Below, one piece after another: positions 22,769 to 35,500 of a stretch of DNA of 64,000 nucleotides. Source of the stretch: Megachile rotundata (taxonomy: Eukaryota; Arthropoda; Insecta; Hymenoptera; Megachilidae). The stretch spans positions 372,001-436,000 of the forward strand of contig NW_027473339.1 of assembly GCF_050947335.1 (NCBI RefSeq), read 5' to 3'. Below the pieces are notes generated by a model. It saw only the letters and a list, made by a program, of their open reading frames with translations. It searched no databases and was not told the DNA's origin. Within the stretch, counting starts at the first letter, position 1, and each line of letters opens with the position of its first letter. Made by a program: the position numbers and the translations under genes.

Positions 22769-25275
22769 TGTTTGTGATTGTGTGATTGTGATTGTGTGAT
22801 TGTGATTGTGATTGTGACAGTGATTGTGATTGTGTGATTGTGATTGTGGGATTGTGATTGCGATTGTGTGATCGTGACTGCGTGGTCGTGATTGTGTGAT
22901 CGTGATTGTGGGATTGTGACTGTGGGATTGTGTGGTTGTGGTTGTGTGATTGTGATTGTGTGACTGTGATTGTGTGATTGTGATTGCGATTGTGTGATTG
23001 TGACTGTGTGATTGTGTGATTGCGATTGTGTGATCGCGATTGTGTGATCGCGATTGTGTGATCGCGATTGTGTGATCGCGATTGTGTGATCGCGATTGTG
23101 TGATCGCGATAGTGTGATCGCGATTGAGTGATTGTGATTATGTGATTGTGATTGTGAGTGTGATTGTGTGATTGTGTGATCGTGATTGTGTGGTCGTGAT
23201 TGTGTGACCGTGATTGTGTGACCGTGATTATGTGACCGTGATTGTGTGACCGTGATTATGTGATCGTGATTGTGTGATCCTGATTGTGTGATTGTGATTG
23301 TGTGATTGTGATTGTGTGGTTGTGATTGTGTGATTGTGGTTGTGTGATTGTGATTGTGTGATCGTGATTGTGTGATTGCGATTGTGTGATCGTGATTGTG
23401 TGATCGTGATTGTGTGATGGTGATTGTGTGATCGTGATTGTGTGATCGTGATTGTGTGATCGTGATTGTGTGATCGTGATTGTGTGATCGTGATTGTGTG
23501 ATCGTGATGGCGTGATTGTGATTGTGTGATTGTGGTTGTGCGATTGTGGTTGTGTGATTGTGATTGTGTGATTGCGATTGTGTGATCGTGACTGTGTGGT
23601 CGTGATTGTGTGATCGTGATTGTGGGATTGTGACTGTGTGATTGTGTGGTTGTGGTTGTGCGTTTGTGATTGTGTGACTGTGATTGTGTGATTGAGATTG
23701 TGGGACTGTGATTGCGATTGTGTGATTGTGACTGTGTGGTCGTGATTGTGTGATCGTGATTGTGGGATTGTGACTGTGTGATTGTATGGTTGTGGTTGTG
23801 TGATCGTGATTGTGTGATTGCGATTGTGTGATCGTGATTGTGTGATCGTGATTGTGTGATCGTGATAGTGTGATCGTGATTGTGTGATCGTGATTGTGTG
23901 GTCGTGATTGTGTGGTCGTGATTGTGTGATTGTGATTGTGTGATTGTGATTGTGTGATTGTGATTGTGTGATTGTGATTGTGTGATGGTGATTGTGTGAT
24001 TGTGATTGTGTGATCGTGGTTGTGTGATCGTGATTGTGTGATCGTGGTTGTGTGATCGTGATTGTGTGATCGTGATTGTGTGATCGTGATAGTGTGATCG
24101 TGATTGTGTGATCGTGATTGTGTGGTCGTGATTGTGTGGCCGTGATTGTGTGATTGTGATAGTGTGATCGTGATTGTGGGATCGTGACTGTGGGATCGTG
24201 ATTGTGTGATCGTGATTGTGTGATTGTGATTGTGTGATTGTGATTGTGTGGTTGTGATTGTGTGATTGTGGTTGTATGATTGTGATTGTGTGATTGCGAT
24301 TGTGTGATCGTGACTGTGTGGTCGTGATTGTGTGATCGTGATTGTGGGATTGTGACTGTGGGATTGTGTGGTTGTGGTTGTGCGATTGTGATTGTGTGAC
24401 TGTGATTGTGTAATTGTGATTGCGATTGTGTGATCGTGACTGTGTGGTCGTGATTGTGTGATCGTGATTGTGGGATTGTGACTGTGTGATTGTGTGATCG
24501 TGATTGTGTGATCGTGATTGTGTGATCGTGATTGTGTGATCGTGATTGTGTGATCGTGATTGTGTTATCCTGATTGGGTGATCGTGATTGGGTGATCGTG
24601 ATTGTGGGATTGTGACTGTGCGATTGTGTGATTGTGATTGTGTGACTGTGATTGTGTGATTGTGATTGTGGGATTGTGATTGCGATTGTGTGATTGTGAC
24701 TGTGTGATCGTGGTTGTGTGATCTTGATTGTGTGATCGTGGTTGTGTGATCGTGATTGTGTGATCGTGATTGTGTGATCGTGATAGTGTGATCGTGATTG
24801 TGTGATCGTGATTGTGTGGTCGTGATTGTGTGGTCGTGATTGTGCGATTGTGATTGTGTGATTGTGATTGTGTGATTGTGATTGTGTGGTTGTGGTTGTG
24901 CGTTTGTGATTGTGTGACTGTGTTTGTGTGATTGTGATTGTGGGACTGTGATTGCGATTGTGTGATTGTGACTGTGTGGTCGTGATTGTGTGATCGTGAT
25001 TGTGGGATTGTGATTGTGTGATTGTGATTGCGTGATTGTGATTGCGTGATTGTGATTGTGTGATTGTGATTGTGTGATTGTGATTGTGTGATTGTGATTG
25101 TGTGATTGTGATTGTGTGATTGTGATTGTGTGATTGTGATTGTGTGATTGTGATTGTGTGTTTGTGATAGTGTGATTGTGATTGTGTGATTGTGATTGTG
25201 TGATTGTGATTGTGTGATTGTGATTGTGTGATTGTGATTGTGTGATTGTGATTGTGTGATTGTGATTGTGGGATT
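22769..25275. repeat. 2,558-bp tandem duplication, copy 2
   Basis: Near-identical repeat of 20211-22768. Towards the end the offset becomes 2,572 (TTTGTGATAG at 22589 with 25161), so copy 2 has gained one 14-mer in its pure run. After about 25275 it leaves copy 1 and enters different array. Confidence 0.87.
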
Positions 25276-26280
25276 GTGATTGTGTGATTGTGATTGTGTG
25301 ATCGTGACTGTGATTGTGTGACTGTGATTGTGATTGTGATTGCGATTGTGTGATTGTGACTGTGTGGTCGTGATTGTGCGATCGTGATTGTGGGATTGTG
25401 ACTGTGTGGTTGTGTGATTGTTTGATTGTGTGATTGCGATTGTGTGATTGCGATTGTGTGATTGTGATTATGTGATTGTGATTGTGTGATTGTGATTGTG
25501 TGATTGTGATTGTGTGATTGTGATTGTGTGATTGTGATTGTGGGATTGTGATTGTGTGATTGTGATTGTGTGATCGTGACTGTGATTGTGTGACTGTGAT
25601 TGTGATTGTGATTGTGATTGTGTGATTGTGATTGTGGGATTGTGATTGCGATTGTGTGATTGTGACTGTGTGGTCGTGATAGTGTGATCGTGATTGTGGG
25701 ATTGTGACTGTGTGATTGTGTGGTTGTGATTGTGTGATCGTGATTGTGCGATCGCGATTGTGCGATCGTGATTGTGCGATCGTGATTGTGCGATCGTGAT
25801 TGTGCGATCGTGATTGTGCGAGCGTGATTGTGCGATCGTGATTGTGCGATCGTGATTGTGCGATCGTGATTGTGCGATCGTGATTGTGCGATCGTGATTG
25901 TGTGATTGTGGTTGTTTGATTGTGATTGTGTGATTGTGCTTGTGTGATTGTGATTATGTGATTGTGATTGTGATTGTGTGATTGTGTGATCGTGATTGTG
26001 TGACCGTGATTGTGTGACCGTGATTATGTGAACGTGATTGTGCGATCCTGATTGTGTGATTAGGATTCTGTGATCGTGATTGTGTAATCGTGATTGTGTG
26101 ATCGTGATTGTGATCGTGATTTTGTGATCGTGATTGTGTGATGGTGATTGTGTGATCGTGATTGTGTGATAGTGATTGTGTGATTGTGATTGTGTGATTG
26201 TGATTGTGTGGTTGTGATTGTGTGATTGTGGTTGTGTGATTGTGATTGTGTGATCGTGACTGCGTGGTCGTGATTGTGTG
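25276..26280. repeat. Mixed array with TGCGATCGTG run and ATTAGGATTC cluster
   Basis: Contains TGTTTGATTG and GATTATG variants, a run of about ten TGCGATCGTGATTG units (about 25743-25888), and the landmark cluster with ATTAGG at 26059 preceded by GAACGTGATTGTGCGATCCTG. This GAACGTG form of the cluster is shared only with 36771 and 57895, so these three loci form their own lineage. No gene seen. Confidence 0.78.
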
Positions 26281-27693
26281 ATCGTGATTGTGGGATTGTG
26301 ACTGTGGGGTTGTGTGGTTGTGGTTGTGTGATTGTGATTGTGTGACTGTGATTGTGTGATTGTGATTGCGATTGTGTGATTGTGACTGTGTGGTCGTGAT
26401 TGTGTGATCGTGATTGTGGGATTGTGACTGTGTGATTGTGTGGTTGTGGTTGTGTGACTGTGATAGTGTGAATGTGATTGAGGGATTGCGATTGTGTGAT
26501 TGCGATTGTGTGATTGCGATTGTGTGATTGCGATTGTGTGATTGCGATTGTGTGATTGCGATTGTGTGATTGCGATTGTGTGATTGCGATTGTGTGATTG
26601 CGATTGTGTGATTGCGACTGTGTGGTCGTGATTGTGTGATCGTGATTGTGTAATCGTGATTGTGTGATCGTGATTGTGTGATCGCGATTGTGTGATCGCG
26701 ATTGTGTGATCGCGATTGTGTGATCGCGATTGTGTGATTGTGTGATTGTGATTGTGTGACTGTGATTGTGTGATTGTGATTGTGGGATTGTGATTGTGTG
26801 ATTGTGATTGTGTGATCGTGACTGTGATTGTGTGATTGTGATTGCGATTGTGATTGTGATTGTGATTGCAATTGTGATTGTGATTGTGATTGTGATTGTG
26901 ATTGTGATTGTGATTGTGATTGTGATTGTGATTGTGATTGTGATTGTGATTGTGATTGTGATTGTGATTGTGATTGTGATTGTGATTGTGATTGTGTGAT
27001 TGTGATTGTGTGACTGTGATTGTGTGATCGTGATAGTGTGATCGTGATAGTGTGATCGTGATAGTGTGATCGTGATTGTGTGATCGTGATTGTGCGGTCG
27101 TGATTGTGTAGTCGTGATTGTGTGATCGTGATTGTGTGATCGTGATTGTGTGATCGTGATTGTGCGATCGTGATTGTGCGATCGTGATTGTGCGATCGTG
27201 ATTGTGCGATTGTGATTGTGCGATTTTGATTGTGCGATTGTGATTGTGCGATTGTGATTGTGCGATTGTGATTGTGCGATCGTGATTGTGTGATCGTGAT
27301 TGTGTGGTCGTGATTGTGTGATCGTGATTGTGGGATTGTGTGATTGTGATTGTGATTGTATGATTGTGATTTTGTGATTGTGATTTTGTGATTGTGATTG
27401 TGTGATTGTGATTGTGTGATTGTAATTGTGTGATTGTGATTGTGTGATCGTGATTGTGTGGTCGTGATTGTGTGATCATGATTGTGGGATTGTGACTGTG
27501 TGATTGTGTGATTGTGATTGTGTGACTGTGATTGTGTGATTGTGGTTGTGATATTGAGATTGTGTGATTGTGATTGTGTGATCGTGACTGTGATTGTGTG
27601 ATTGTGATTGTGTGACTGTGTGATTGTGATTGTGATTGTGTGATGGTGATAGTGTGATCATGATCGTGTGATTGTGATCGTGTGATTGCGATT
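26281..27693. repeat. Block duplicated at about 30.6-32.0 kb, copy 1
   Basis: The marker GATTGAGGG (AGGG at 26481) aligns with 30817 (offset 4,336). TGTAGTCG (GTCG at 27111) aligns with 31377 (offset 4,266). The 70-bp change is exactly five units of TGTGATTGCGATTG: nine here, four in the other copy. It includes the hexamer tract at 26833-26995, a TGCGATTG patch with GCGATTTTG, and the TTTTGTGAT patch near 27335-27430. Related blocks lie at 37.1-38.7 kb and 58.3-59.5 kb. Confidence 0.85.
26833..26995. repeat. Hexanucleotide tract (TGTGAT)n, 160 bp
   Basis: About 27 hexamers with TGCGAT and TGCAAT variants at the left. The homologous tract at 31099-31261 has the same length (offset 4,266 on both sides). 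This contrasts with the length steps among the tracts in the 6.7-kb units and fits a recent duplication. Confidence 0.92.
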
Positions 27694-28020
27694 GTGTGAT
27701 TGTGATTGTGTGATTGTGATTGTGTGATTGTGATTGTGTGATTGTGATTGTGTGATTGTGATTGTGTGATTGTGATTGTGTGATTGTGATTGTGTGATTG
27801 TGATTGTGTGATTGTGATTGTGTGATTGTGATTGTGTGATTGTGATTGTGTGATTGTGATTGTGTGATTGTGATTGTGTGATTGTGATTGTGTGATTGTG
27901 ATTGTGTGATTGTGATTGTGTGATTGTGATTGTGTGATTGTGATTGTGTGATTGTGATTGTGTGATTGTGATTGTGTGATTGTGATTGTGTGATTGTGAT
28001 TGTGTGATTGTGATTGTGTG
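27694..28020. repeat. Pure 14-mer run (about 23 units)
   Basis: TGTGATTGTGATTG repeated about 23 times. The counterpart position in the other copy (about 31980) has only three or four such units before GTGGGATTG, so this run expanded after or during the duplication. Confidence 0.88.
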
Positions 28021-29100
28021 ATCGTGATCGTGTGATCGTGATTGGGTGACCGTGATTGGGTGATCGTGATTGGGTGATCGTGATTTGGTGATCGTGATTG
28101 GGTGACCGTGATTGTGGGATAGTGACTGTGTGATTGTGTGATTGTGATTGTGTGACTGTCATTGTGTGATTGTGATTGTGGGATTGTAATTGTGTGATTG
28201 AGATTGTGTGATCGTGACTGTGATTGTGTGACTGTGATTGTGATTGTGACAGTGATTGTGATTGTGTGATTGTGATTGTGGGATTGTGATTGCGATTGTG
28301 TGATCGTGACTGCGTGGTCGTGATTGTGTGATCGTGATTGTGGGATTGTGACTGTGGGATTGTGTGGTTGTGGTTGTGTGATTGTGATTGTGTGACTGTG
28401 ATTGTGTGATTGTGATTGCGATTGTGTGATTGTGACTGTGTGATTGTGAGATTGCGATTGTGTGATCGCGATTGTGTGATCGCGATTGTGTGATGGCGAT
28501 TGTGTGATCGCGATTGTGTGATCGCGATTGTGTGATCGCGATAGTGTGATCGCGATTGAGTGATTGTGATTATGTGATTGTGATTGTGATTGTGATTGTG
28601 TGATTGTGTGATCGTGATTGTGTGGTCGTGATTGTGTGACCGTGATTGTGTGACCGTGATTATGTGACCGTGATTGTGTGACCGTGATTATGTGATCGTG
28701 ATTGTGTGATCCTGATTGTGTGATTGTGATTGTGTGATTGTGATTGTGTGGTTGTGATTGTGTGATTGTGGTTGTGTGATTGTGATTGTGTGATCGTGAT
28801 TGTGTGATTGCGATTGTGTGATCGTGATTGTGTGATCGTGATTGTGTGATGGTGATTGTGTGATCGTGATTGTGTGATCGTGATTGTGTGATCGTGATTG
28901 TGTGATCGTGATGGCGTGATTGTGATTGTGTGATTGTGGTTGTGCGATTGTGGTTGTGTGATTGTGATTGTGTGATTGCGATTGTGTGATCGTGACTGTG
29001 TGGTCGTGATTGTGTGATCGTGATTGTGGGATTGTGACTGTGTGATTGTGTGGTTGTGGTTGTGCGTTTGTGATTGTGTGACTGCGATTGTGTGATTGTG
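28021..29100. repeat. Displaced copy of 20.25-21.1 kb
   Basis: The first part (GGGTGACCG, GATAGTG, CTGTCATTG) matches 17730-17890. From GACAGTG onward it aligns with the 2.56-kb unit at an exact offset of 7,990 (GAC 20258 with 28248; CCTG 20721 with 28711). The offset then drops to 7,962 at GATGGCGTG because two 14-mers are missing. A block has therefore been copied 8 kb away with very few changes. Confidence 0.82.
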
Positions 29101-30110
29101 ACTGTGTGGTCGTGATTGTGTGATCGTGATTGTGGGATTGTGACTGTGTGATTGTGTGGTTGTGGTTGTGTGATCGTGATTGTGTGATTGCGATTGTGTG
29201 ATCGTGATTGTGTGATCGTGATTGTGTGATCGTGATAGTGTGATCGTGATTGTGTGATCGTGATTGTGTGGTCGTGATTGTGTGGTCGTGATTGTGTGAT
29301 TGTAATTGTGTGATTGTGATTGTGTGATTGTGATTGTGTGATCGTGACTGGGATTGTGTGACTGTGATTGTGATTGTGATTGCGATTGTGTGATTGTGAC
29401 TGTGTGGTCGTGATTGTGCGATCGTGATTGTGGGATTGTGACTGTGTGGTTGTGTGATTGTTTGATTGTGTGATTGCGATTGTGTGATTGCGATTGTGTG
29501 ATTGTGATTATGTGATTGTGATTGTGTGATTGTGATTGTGTGATTGTGATTGTGTGATTGTGATTGTGAGATTGTGATTGTGGGATTGTGATTGTGTGAT
29601 TGTGATTGTGTGATCGTGACTGTGATTGTGTGACTGTGATTGTGATTGTGATTGTGATTGTGTGATTGTGATTGTGGAATTGTGATTGCGATTGTGTGAT
29701 TGTGACTGTGTGGTCGTGATAGTGTGATCGTGATTGTGGGATTGTGACTGTGTGATTGTGTGGTTGTGGTTGTGTGATCGTGATTGTGTGATTGCGATTG
29801 TGTGATCGTGATTGTGTGATCGTGATTGTGTGATCGTGATAGTGTGATCGTGATTGTGTGATCGTGATTGTGTGGTCGTGATTGTGTGGTCGTGATTGTG
29901 TGATTGTAATTGTGTGATTGTGATTGTGTGATTGTGTGATCGTGACTGGGATTGTGTGACTGTGATTGTGATTGTGATTGCGATTGTGTGATTGTGACTG
30001 TGTGGTCGTGATTGTGCGATCGTGATTGTGGGATTGTGACTGTGTGGTTGTGTGATTGTTTGATTGTGTGATTGCGATTGTGTGATTGCGATTGTGTGAT
30101 TGTGATTATG
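29101..30110. repeat. 0.6-kb tandem duplication
   Basis: The stretch with GTGGTTGTGGTTG, GTAATTG and GACTGGGATTG occurs twice. TGGTTGTGG at 29157 aligns with 29761 (offset 604) and ACTGGG at 29347 with 29945 (offset 598). The second copy lacks one hexamer between these markers. No gene seen. Confidence 0.82.
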
Positions 30111-32570
30111 TGATCGTGATTGTGTGATCGTGATTGTGTGATCGTGATAGTGTGATCGTGATTGTGTGATCGTGATTGTGTGGTCGTGATTGTGTGGTCG
30201 TGATTGTGTGATTGTGATTGTGTGATTGTGATTGTGTGATTGTGATTGTGTGATTGTGATTGTGTGATGGTGATTGTGTGATTGTGATTGTGTGATCGTG
30301 GTTGTGTGATCGTGATTGTGTGATCGTGGTTGTGTGATCGTGATTGTGTGATCGTGATTGTGTGATCGTGATAGTGTGATCGTGATTGTGTGATCGTGAT
30401 TGTGTGGTCGTGATTGTGTGGCCGTGATTGTGTGATTGTGATAGTGTGATCGTGATTGTGGGATCGTGACTGTGGGATCGTGATTGTGTGATCGTGATTG
30501 TGTGATTGTGATTGTGTGATTGTGATTGTGTGGTTGTGATTGTGTGATTGTGGTTGTATGATTGTGATTGTGTGATTGCGATTGTGTGATCGTGACTGTG
30601 TGGTCGTGATTGTGTGATCGTGATTGTGGGATTGTGACTGTGGGGTTGTGTGGTTGTGGTTGTGTGATTGTGATTGTGTGACTGTGATTGTGTGATTGTG
30701 ATTGCGATTGTGTGATTGTGACTGTGTGGTCGTGATTGTGTGATCGTGATTGTGGGATTGTGACTGTGTGATTGTGTGGTTGTGGTTGTGTGACTGTGAT
30801 AGTGTGAATGTGATTGAGGGATTGCGATTGTGTGATTGCGATTGTGTGATTGCGATTGTGTGATTGCGATTGTGTGATTGCGACTGTGTGATCGTGATTG
30901 TGTGATCGTGATTGTGTAATCGTGATTGTGTGATCGTGATTGTGTGATCGCGATTGTGTGATCGCGATTGTGTGATCGCGATTGTGTGATCGCGATTGTG
31001 TGATTGTGTGATTGTGATTGTGTGACTGTGATTGTGTGATTGTGATTGTGGGATTGTGATTGTGTGATTGTGATTGTGTGATCGTGACTGTGATTGTGTG
31101 ATTGTGATTGCGATTGTGATTGTGATTGTGATTGCAATTGTGATTGTGATTGTGATTGTGATTGTGATTGTGATTGTGATTGTGATTGTGATTGTGATTG
31201 TGATTGTGATTGTGATTGTGATTGTGATTGTGATTGTGATTGTGATTGTGATTGTGATTGTGTGATTGTGATTGTGTGACTGTGATTGTGTGATCGTGAT
31301 AGTGTGATCGTGATAGTGTGATCGTGATAGTGTGATCGTGATTGTGTGATCGTGATTGTGCGGTCGTGATTGTGTAGTCGTGATTGTGTGATCGTGATTG
31401 TGTGATCGTGATTGTGTGATCGTGATTGTGCGATCGTGATTGTGCGATCGTGATTGTGCGATCGTGATTGTGCGATTGTGATTGTGCGATTTTGATTGTG
31501 CGATTGTGATTGTGCGATTGTGATTGTGCGATTGTGATTGTGCGATCGTGATTGTGTGATCGTGATTGTGTGGTCGTGATTGTGTGATCGTGATTGTGGG
31601 ATTGTGTGATTGTGATTGTGATTGTATGATTGTGATTTTGTGATTGTGATTTTGTGATTGTGATTGTGTGATTGTGATTGTGTGATTGTAATTGTGTGAT
31701 TGTGATTGTGTGATCGTGATTGTGTGGTCGTGATTGTGTGATCGTGATTGTGGGATTGTGACTGTGTGATTGTGTGATTGTGATTGTGTGACTGTGATTG
31801 TGTGATTGTGATTGTGATATTGAGATTGTGTGATTGTGATTGTGTGATCGTGACTGTGATTGTGTGATTGTGATTGTGTGACTGTGTGATTGTGATTGTG
31901 ATTGTGTGACTGTGATTGTGTGATGGTGATAGTGTGATCGTGATCGTGTGATTGTGATCGTGTGATTGCGATTGTGTGATTGTGATTGTGTGATTGTGAT
32001 TGTGTGATTGTGATTGTGGGATTGTGATTGTGTGATTGTGATTGTGTGATCATGACTGTGATTGTGTGATTGTGATTGTGATTGTGATTGTGATTGTGTG
32101 ACTGTGTGATTGTGATTGTGTGACTGTGATTGTGTGATCCTGATAGTGTGATCGTGATGGTGTGATCGTGATTGTGTGATCGTGACTGTGTGGTCGTGAT
32201 TGTGTGATCGTGATTGTGGGATTGTGACTGTGTGATTGTGTGGTTGTGGTTGTGTGATTGTGATTGTGTGACTGTGATTGTGTGATTGTGATTGTGGGAT
32301 TGTGATTGCGATTGTGTGATCGCGATTGTGATCGCGATTGTGTGATTGCGATTGTGTGATCGCGATTGTGTGATCGCGATTGTGTGGTCGTGATTGTGTG
32401 ATCGTGATTGTGTGATCGTGATTGTGTGATCGTGATTGTGTGATCGCGATTGTGTGATCGCGATTGTGTGGTCGTGATTGTGTGATCGTGATTGTGTGAT
32501 CGTGATTGTGTGATCGTGATTGTGTGATCGCGATTGTGTGATCGCGATTGTGTGATCGCGATCGTGTGAT
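30111..32570. repeat. Block duplicated from 24 kb and 26.3-27.7 kb regions, copy 2
   Basis: The left part matches the 2.56-kb unit (GTTGTATG: GTATG 24274 with 30556). The rest matches 26281-27693. After about 31980 it continues with GTGGGATTG, GATCATGACTG, GATCCTGATAG and mixed CGCG/CGTG units that match 59.5-60.0 kb. An empty counterpart of the AT-rich insertion site lies at 32160-32162. Confidence 0.82.
31099..31261. repeat. Hexanucleotide tract (TGTGAT)n, 160 bp, second copy
   Basis: Same length and same left-end variants as 26833-26995. Short plus-strand open frames here read as Val-Ile and Cys-Asp dipeptides and are not genes. Confidence 0.92.
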
Positions 32571-35500
32571 TGCGATTGTGTGATTGTGATTGTGATTCTG
32601 ATTGTGATTGTGTGACTGTGTGATTGTGATTGTGTGACTGTGATTGTGTGATTTTGATTTTTTGATTGTGATTTTGTGATTGTGATTTTGTGACTGTGAT
32701 TGTGTGATTGTGATTGTGGGATTGAGATTGTGGGATTGAGATTGTGTGATTGTGATTGTGTGATCGTGACTGTGATTGTGTGATTGTGATCGTGTGATTG
32801 TGATCGTGTGATTGCGATCGTGTGATTGTGATCGTGTGATTGCAATCGTGTGATTGCGATCGTGTGATTGCGATCGTGTGATTGCGATTGTGTGATTGTG
32901 ATTGTGATTCTGATTGTGATTGTGTGACTGTGTGATTGTGATTGTGTGACTGTGATTGTGTGATTGTGATTGTGGGATTGTGATTGCGATTGCGTGATCG
33001 CGATTGTGATCGCGATTGTGTGATCGCGATTGTGTGATCGCGATTGTGTGATCGCGATTGTGTGATCGCGATTGTGTGATCGCGATTGTGTGATCGCGAT
33101 TGTGTGATCGCGATTGAGTGATTGTGATTATGTGATTGTGATTGTGTGATCGTGATTGTGTGATCGTGATTGTGTGACCGTCATTGTGTGACCGTGATTA
33201 TGTGATCGTGATTGTGTGATTAGGATTCTGTGATCGTGATTCTGTAATCGTGATTGTGTGATCGTGATTGTGATCGTGATTTTGTGATCGTGATTGTGTG
33301 ATGGTGATTGTGTGATCGTGATTGTGTGATCGTGATTGTGTGATCGTGATTGTGTGATTGTGATTGTGTTATTGTGATTGTGTAGTTGTGATTGTGTGAT
33401 TGTGGTTGGGTGATTGTGATTGTGTGATTGCGATTGTGTGATCGTGACTGTGTGGTCGTGATTGTGTGATCGTGATTGTGGGATGGTGACTGTGTGATTG
33501 TGTGGTTGTGGTGGTGTGATTGTGATTGTGTGACTGTGATTGTGTGATTGTGATAGTGGGATTGTGATTGCGATTTTGTGATTGTGACTGTGTGGTCGTG
33601 ATTGTGTGATCGTGATTGTGGGATTGTGACTGTGTGATTGTGTGGTTGTGGTTGTGTGATCGTGATTGTGTGATTGTGATTGTGTGATCGTGATTGTGTG
33701 ATTGTGATTGTGTGATGGTGATTGTGTGATTGTGATTGTGTGATCGTGATTGTGTGATCGTGATTGTGTGATGGTGATTGTGTGATCGTGATTGTGTGAT
33801 CGTGATAGTGTGATCGTGATTGTGTGATCGTGATTGTGTGGTCGTGATTGTGTGGTCGTGATTGTGTGATTGTGATTGTGTGATCGTGATTGTGGGATCG
33901 TGACTGTGGGATGGCGATTGTGTGATTATGATTGTGTGATTGTGATTGTGTGATTGTGATTGTGTGATTGTGATTGTGTGGTTGTGATTGTGTGATTGTG
34001 GTTGTATGACTGTGATTGTGTGATTGCGATTGTGTGATCGTGACTGTGCGGTCGTGATTGTGTGATCGTGATTGTGGGATTGTGACTGTGGGATTGTGTG
34101 GTTGTGGTTGTGCGATTGTGATTGTGTGACTGTGATTGTGTGATTGTGATTGCGATTGTGTGATTGTGACTGTGTGGTCGTGATTGTGTGATCGTGATTG
34201 TGTGGTCGTGATTGTGTGATCGTGATTGTGTGATCGTGATTGTGTGATCGTGATTGTGTGATCGTGATTGTGTGATCGTGATAGTGTGATCGCGATTGTG
34301 TGATCGCGATTGTGTGATCGCGATTGTGTGATCGCGATTGTGTGATCGCGATTGTGTGATCGCGATTGTGTGATCGCGATTGTGTGATTGTGTGATTGTG
34401 ATTGTGTGACTGTGATTGTGTTATTGTGATTGTGGGATTGTGATTGTGTGATTGTGATTGTGTGATCGTGACTGTGATTGTGTGATTGTGATTGCGATTG
34501 TGATTGTGATTGCGATTGTGATTGTGATTGTGATTGTGATTCTGATTGTGATTGTGATTGTGATTGTGATTGTGATTGTGATTGTGATTGTGATTGTGAT
34601 TGTGATTGTGATTGTGATTGTGATTGTGATTGTGATTGTGATTGTGTGACTGTGTGATTGTGATTGTGTGACTGTGATTGTGTGATCGTGATGGTGTGAT
34701 CGTGATAGTGTGATCGTGATTATGTGATCGTGATTGTGTGGTCGTGATTGTGTGGTCGTGATTGTGTGGTCGTGATTGTGTGATCGTGATTATGTGATCG
34801 TGATTGTGTGATCGTGATTGTGCGATTGTGATTGTGCGATTGTGATTGTGCGATCGTGATTGTGTGATCGTGATTGTGTGGTCGTGATTGTGTGATCGTG
34901 GTTGTGGGATTGTGTGATTGTGATTGTGATTGTGTGATTGTGATTTTGTGATTGTGATTTTGTGATTGTGATTGTGTGATTGTAATTGTGTGATTGTGAT
35001 TGTGTGATCGTGATTGTGTGGTCGTGATTGTGTGATCGTGATTGTGGGATTGTGACTGTGTGATTGTGTGATTGTGATTGTGTGACTGTGATTGTGTGAT
35101 TGTGATTGTGGGATTGAGATTGTGTGATTGTGATTGTGTGATCGTGACTGTGATTGTGTAATTGTGATTGTGTGACTGTGTGATTGTGATTGTGATTGTG
35201 TGACTGTGATTGTGTGATCGTGATAGTGTGATCGTGATCGTGTGATTGTGATCGTGTGATTGCAATCGTGTGATTGCGATCGTGTGATTGCGATCGTGTG
35301 ATTGCGATTGTGTGATTGTGATTGTGGGATTGTGATTGTGTGATTGTGATTGTGTGATCGTGACTGTGATTGTGTGATTGTGATTGTGATTGTGATTGTG
35401 ATTGTGATTGTGATTGTGTGACTGTGTGATTGTGATTGTGTGACTGTAATTGTGTGATCGTGATAGTGTGATCGTGATGGTGTGATCGTGATTGTGTGAT

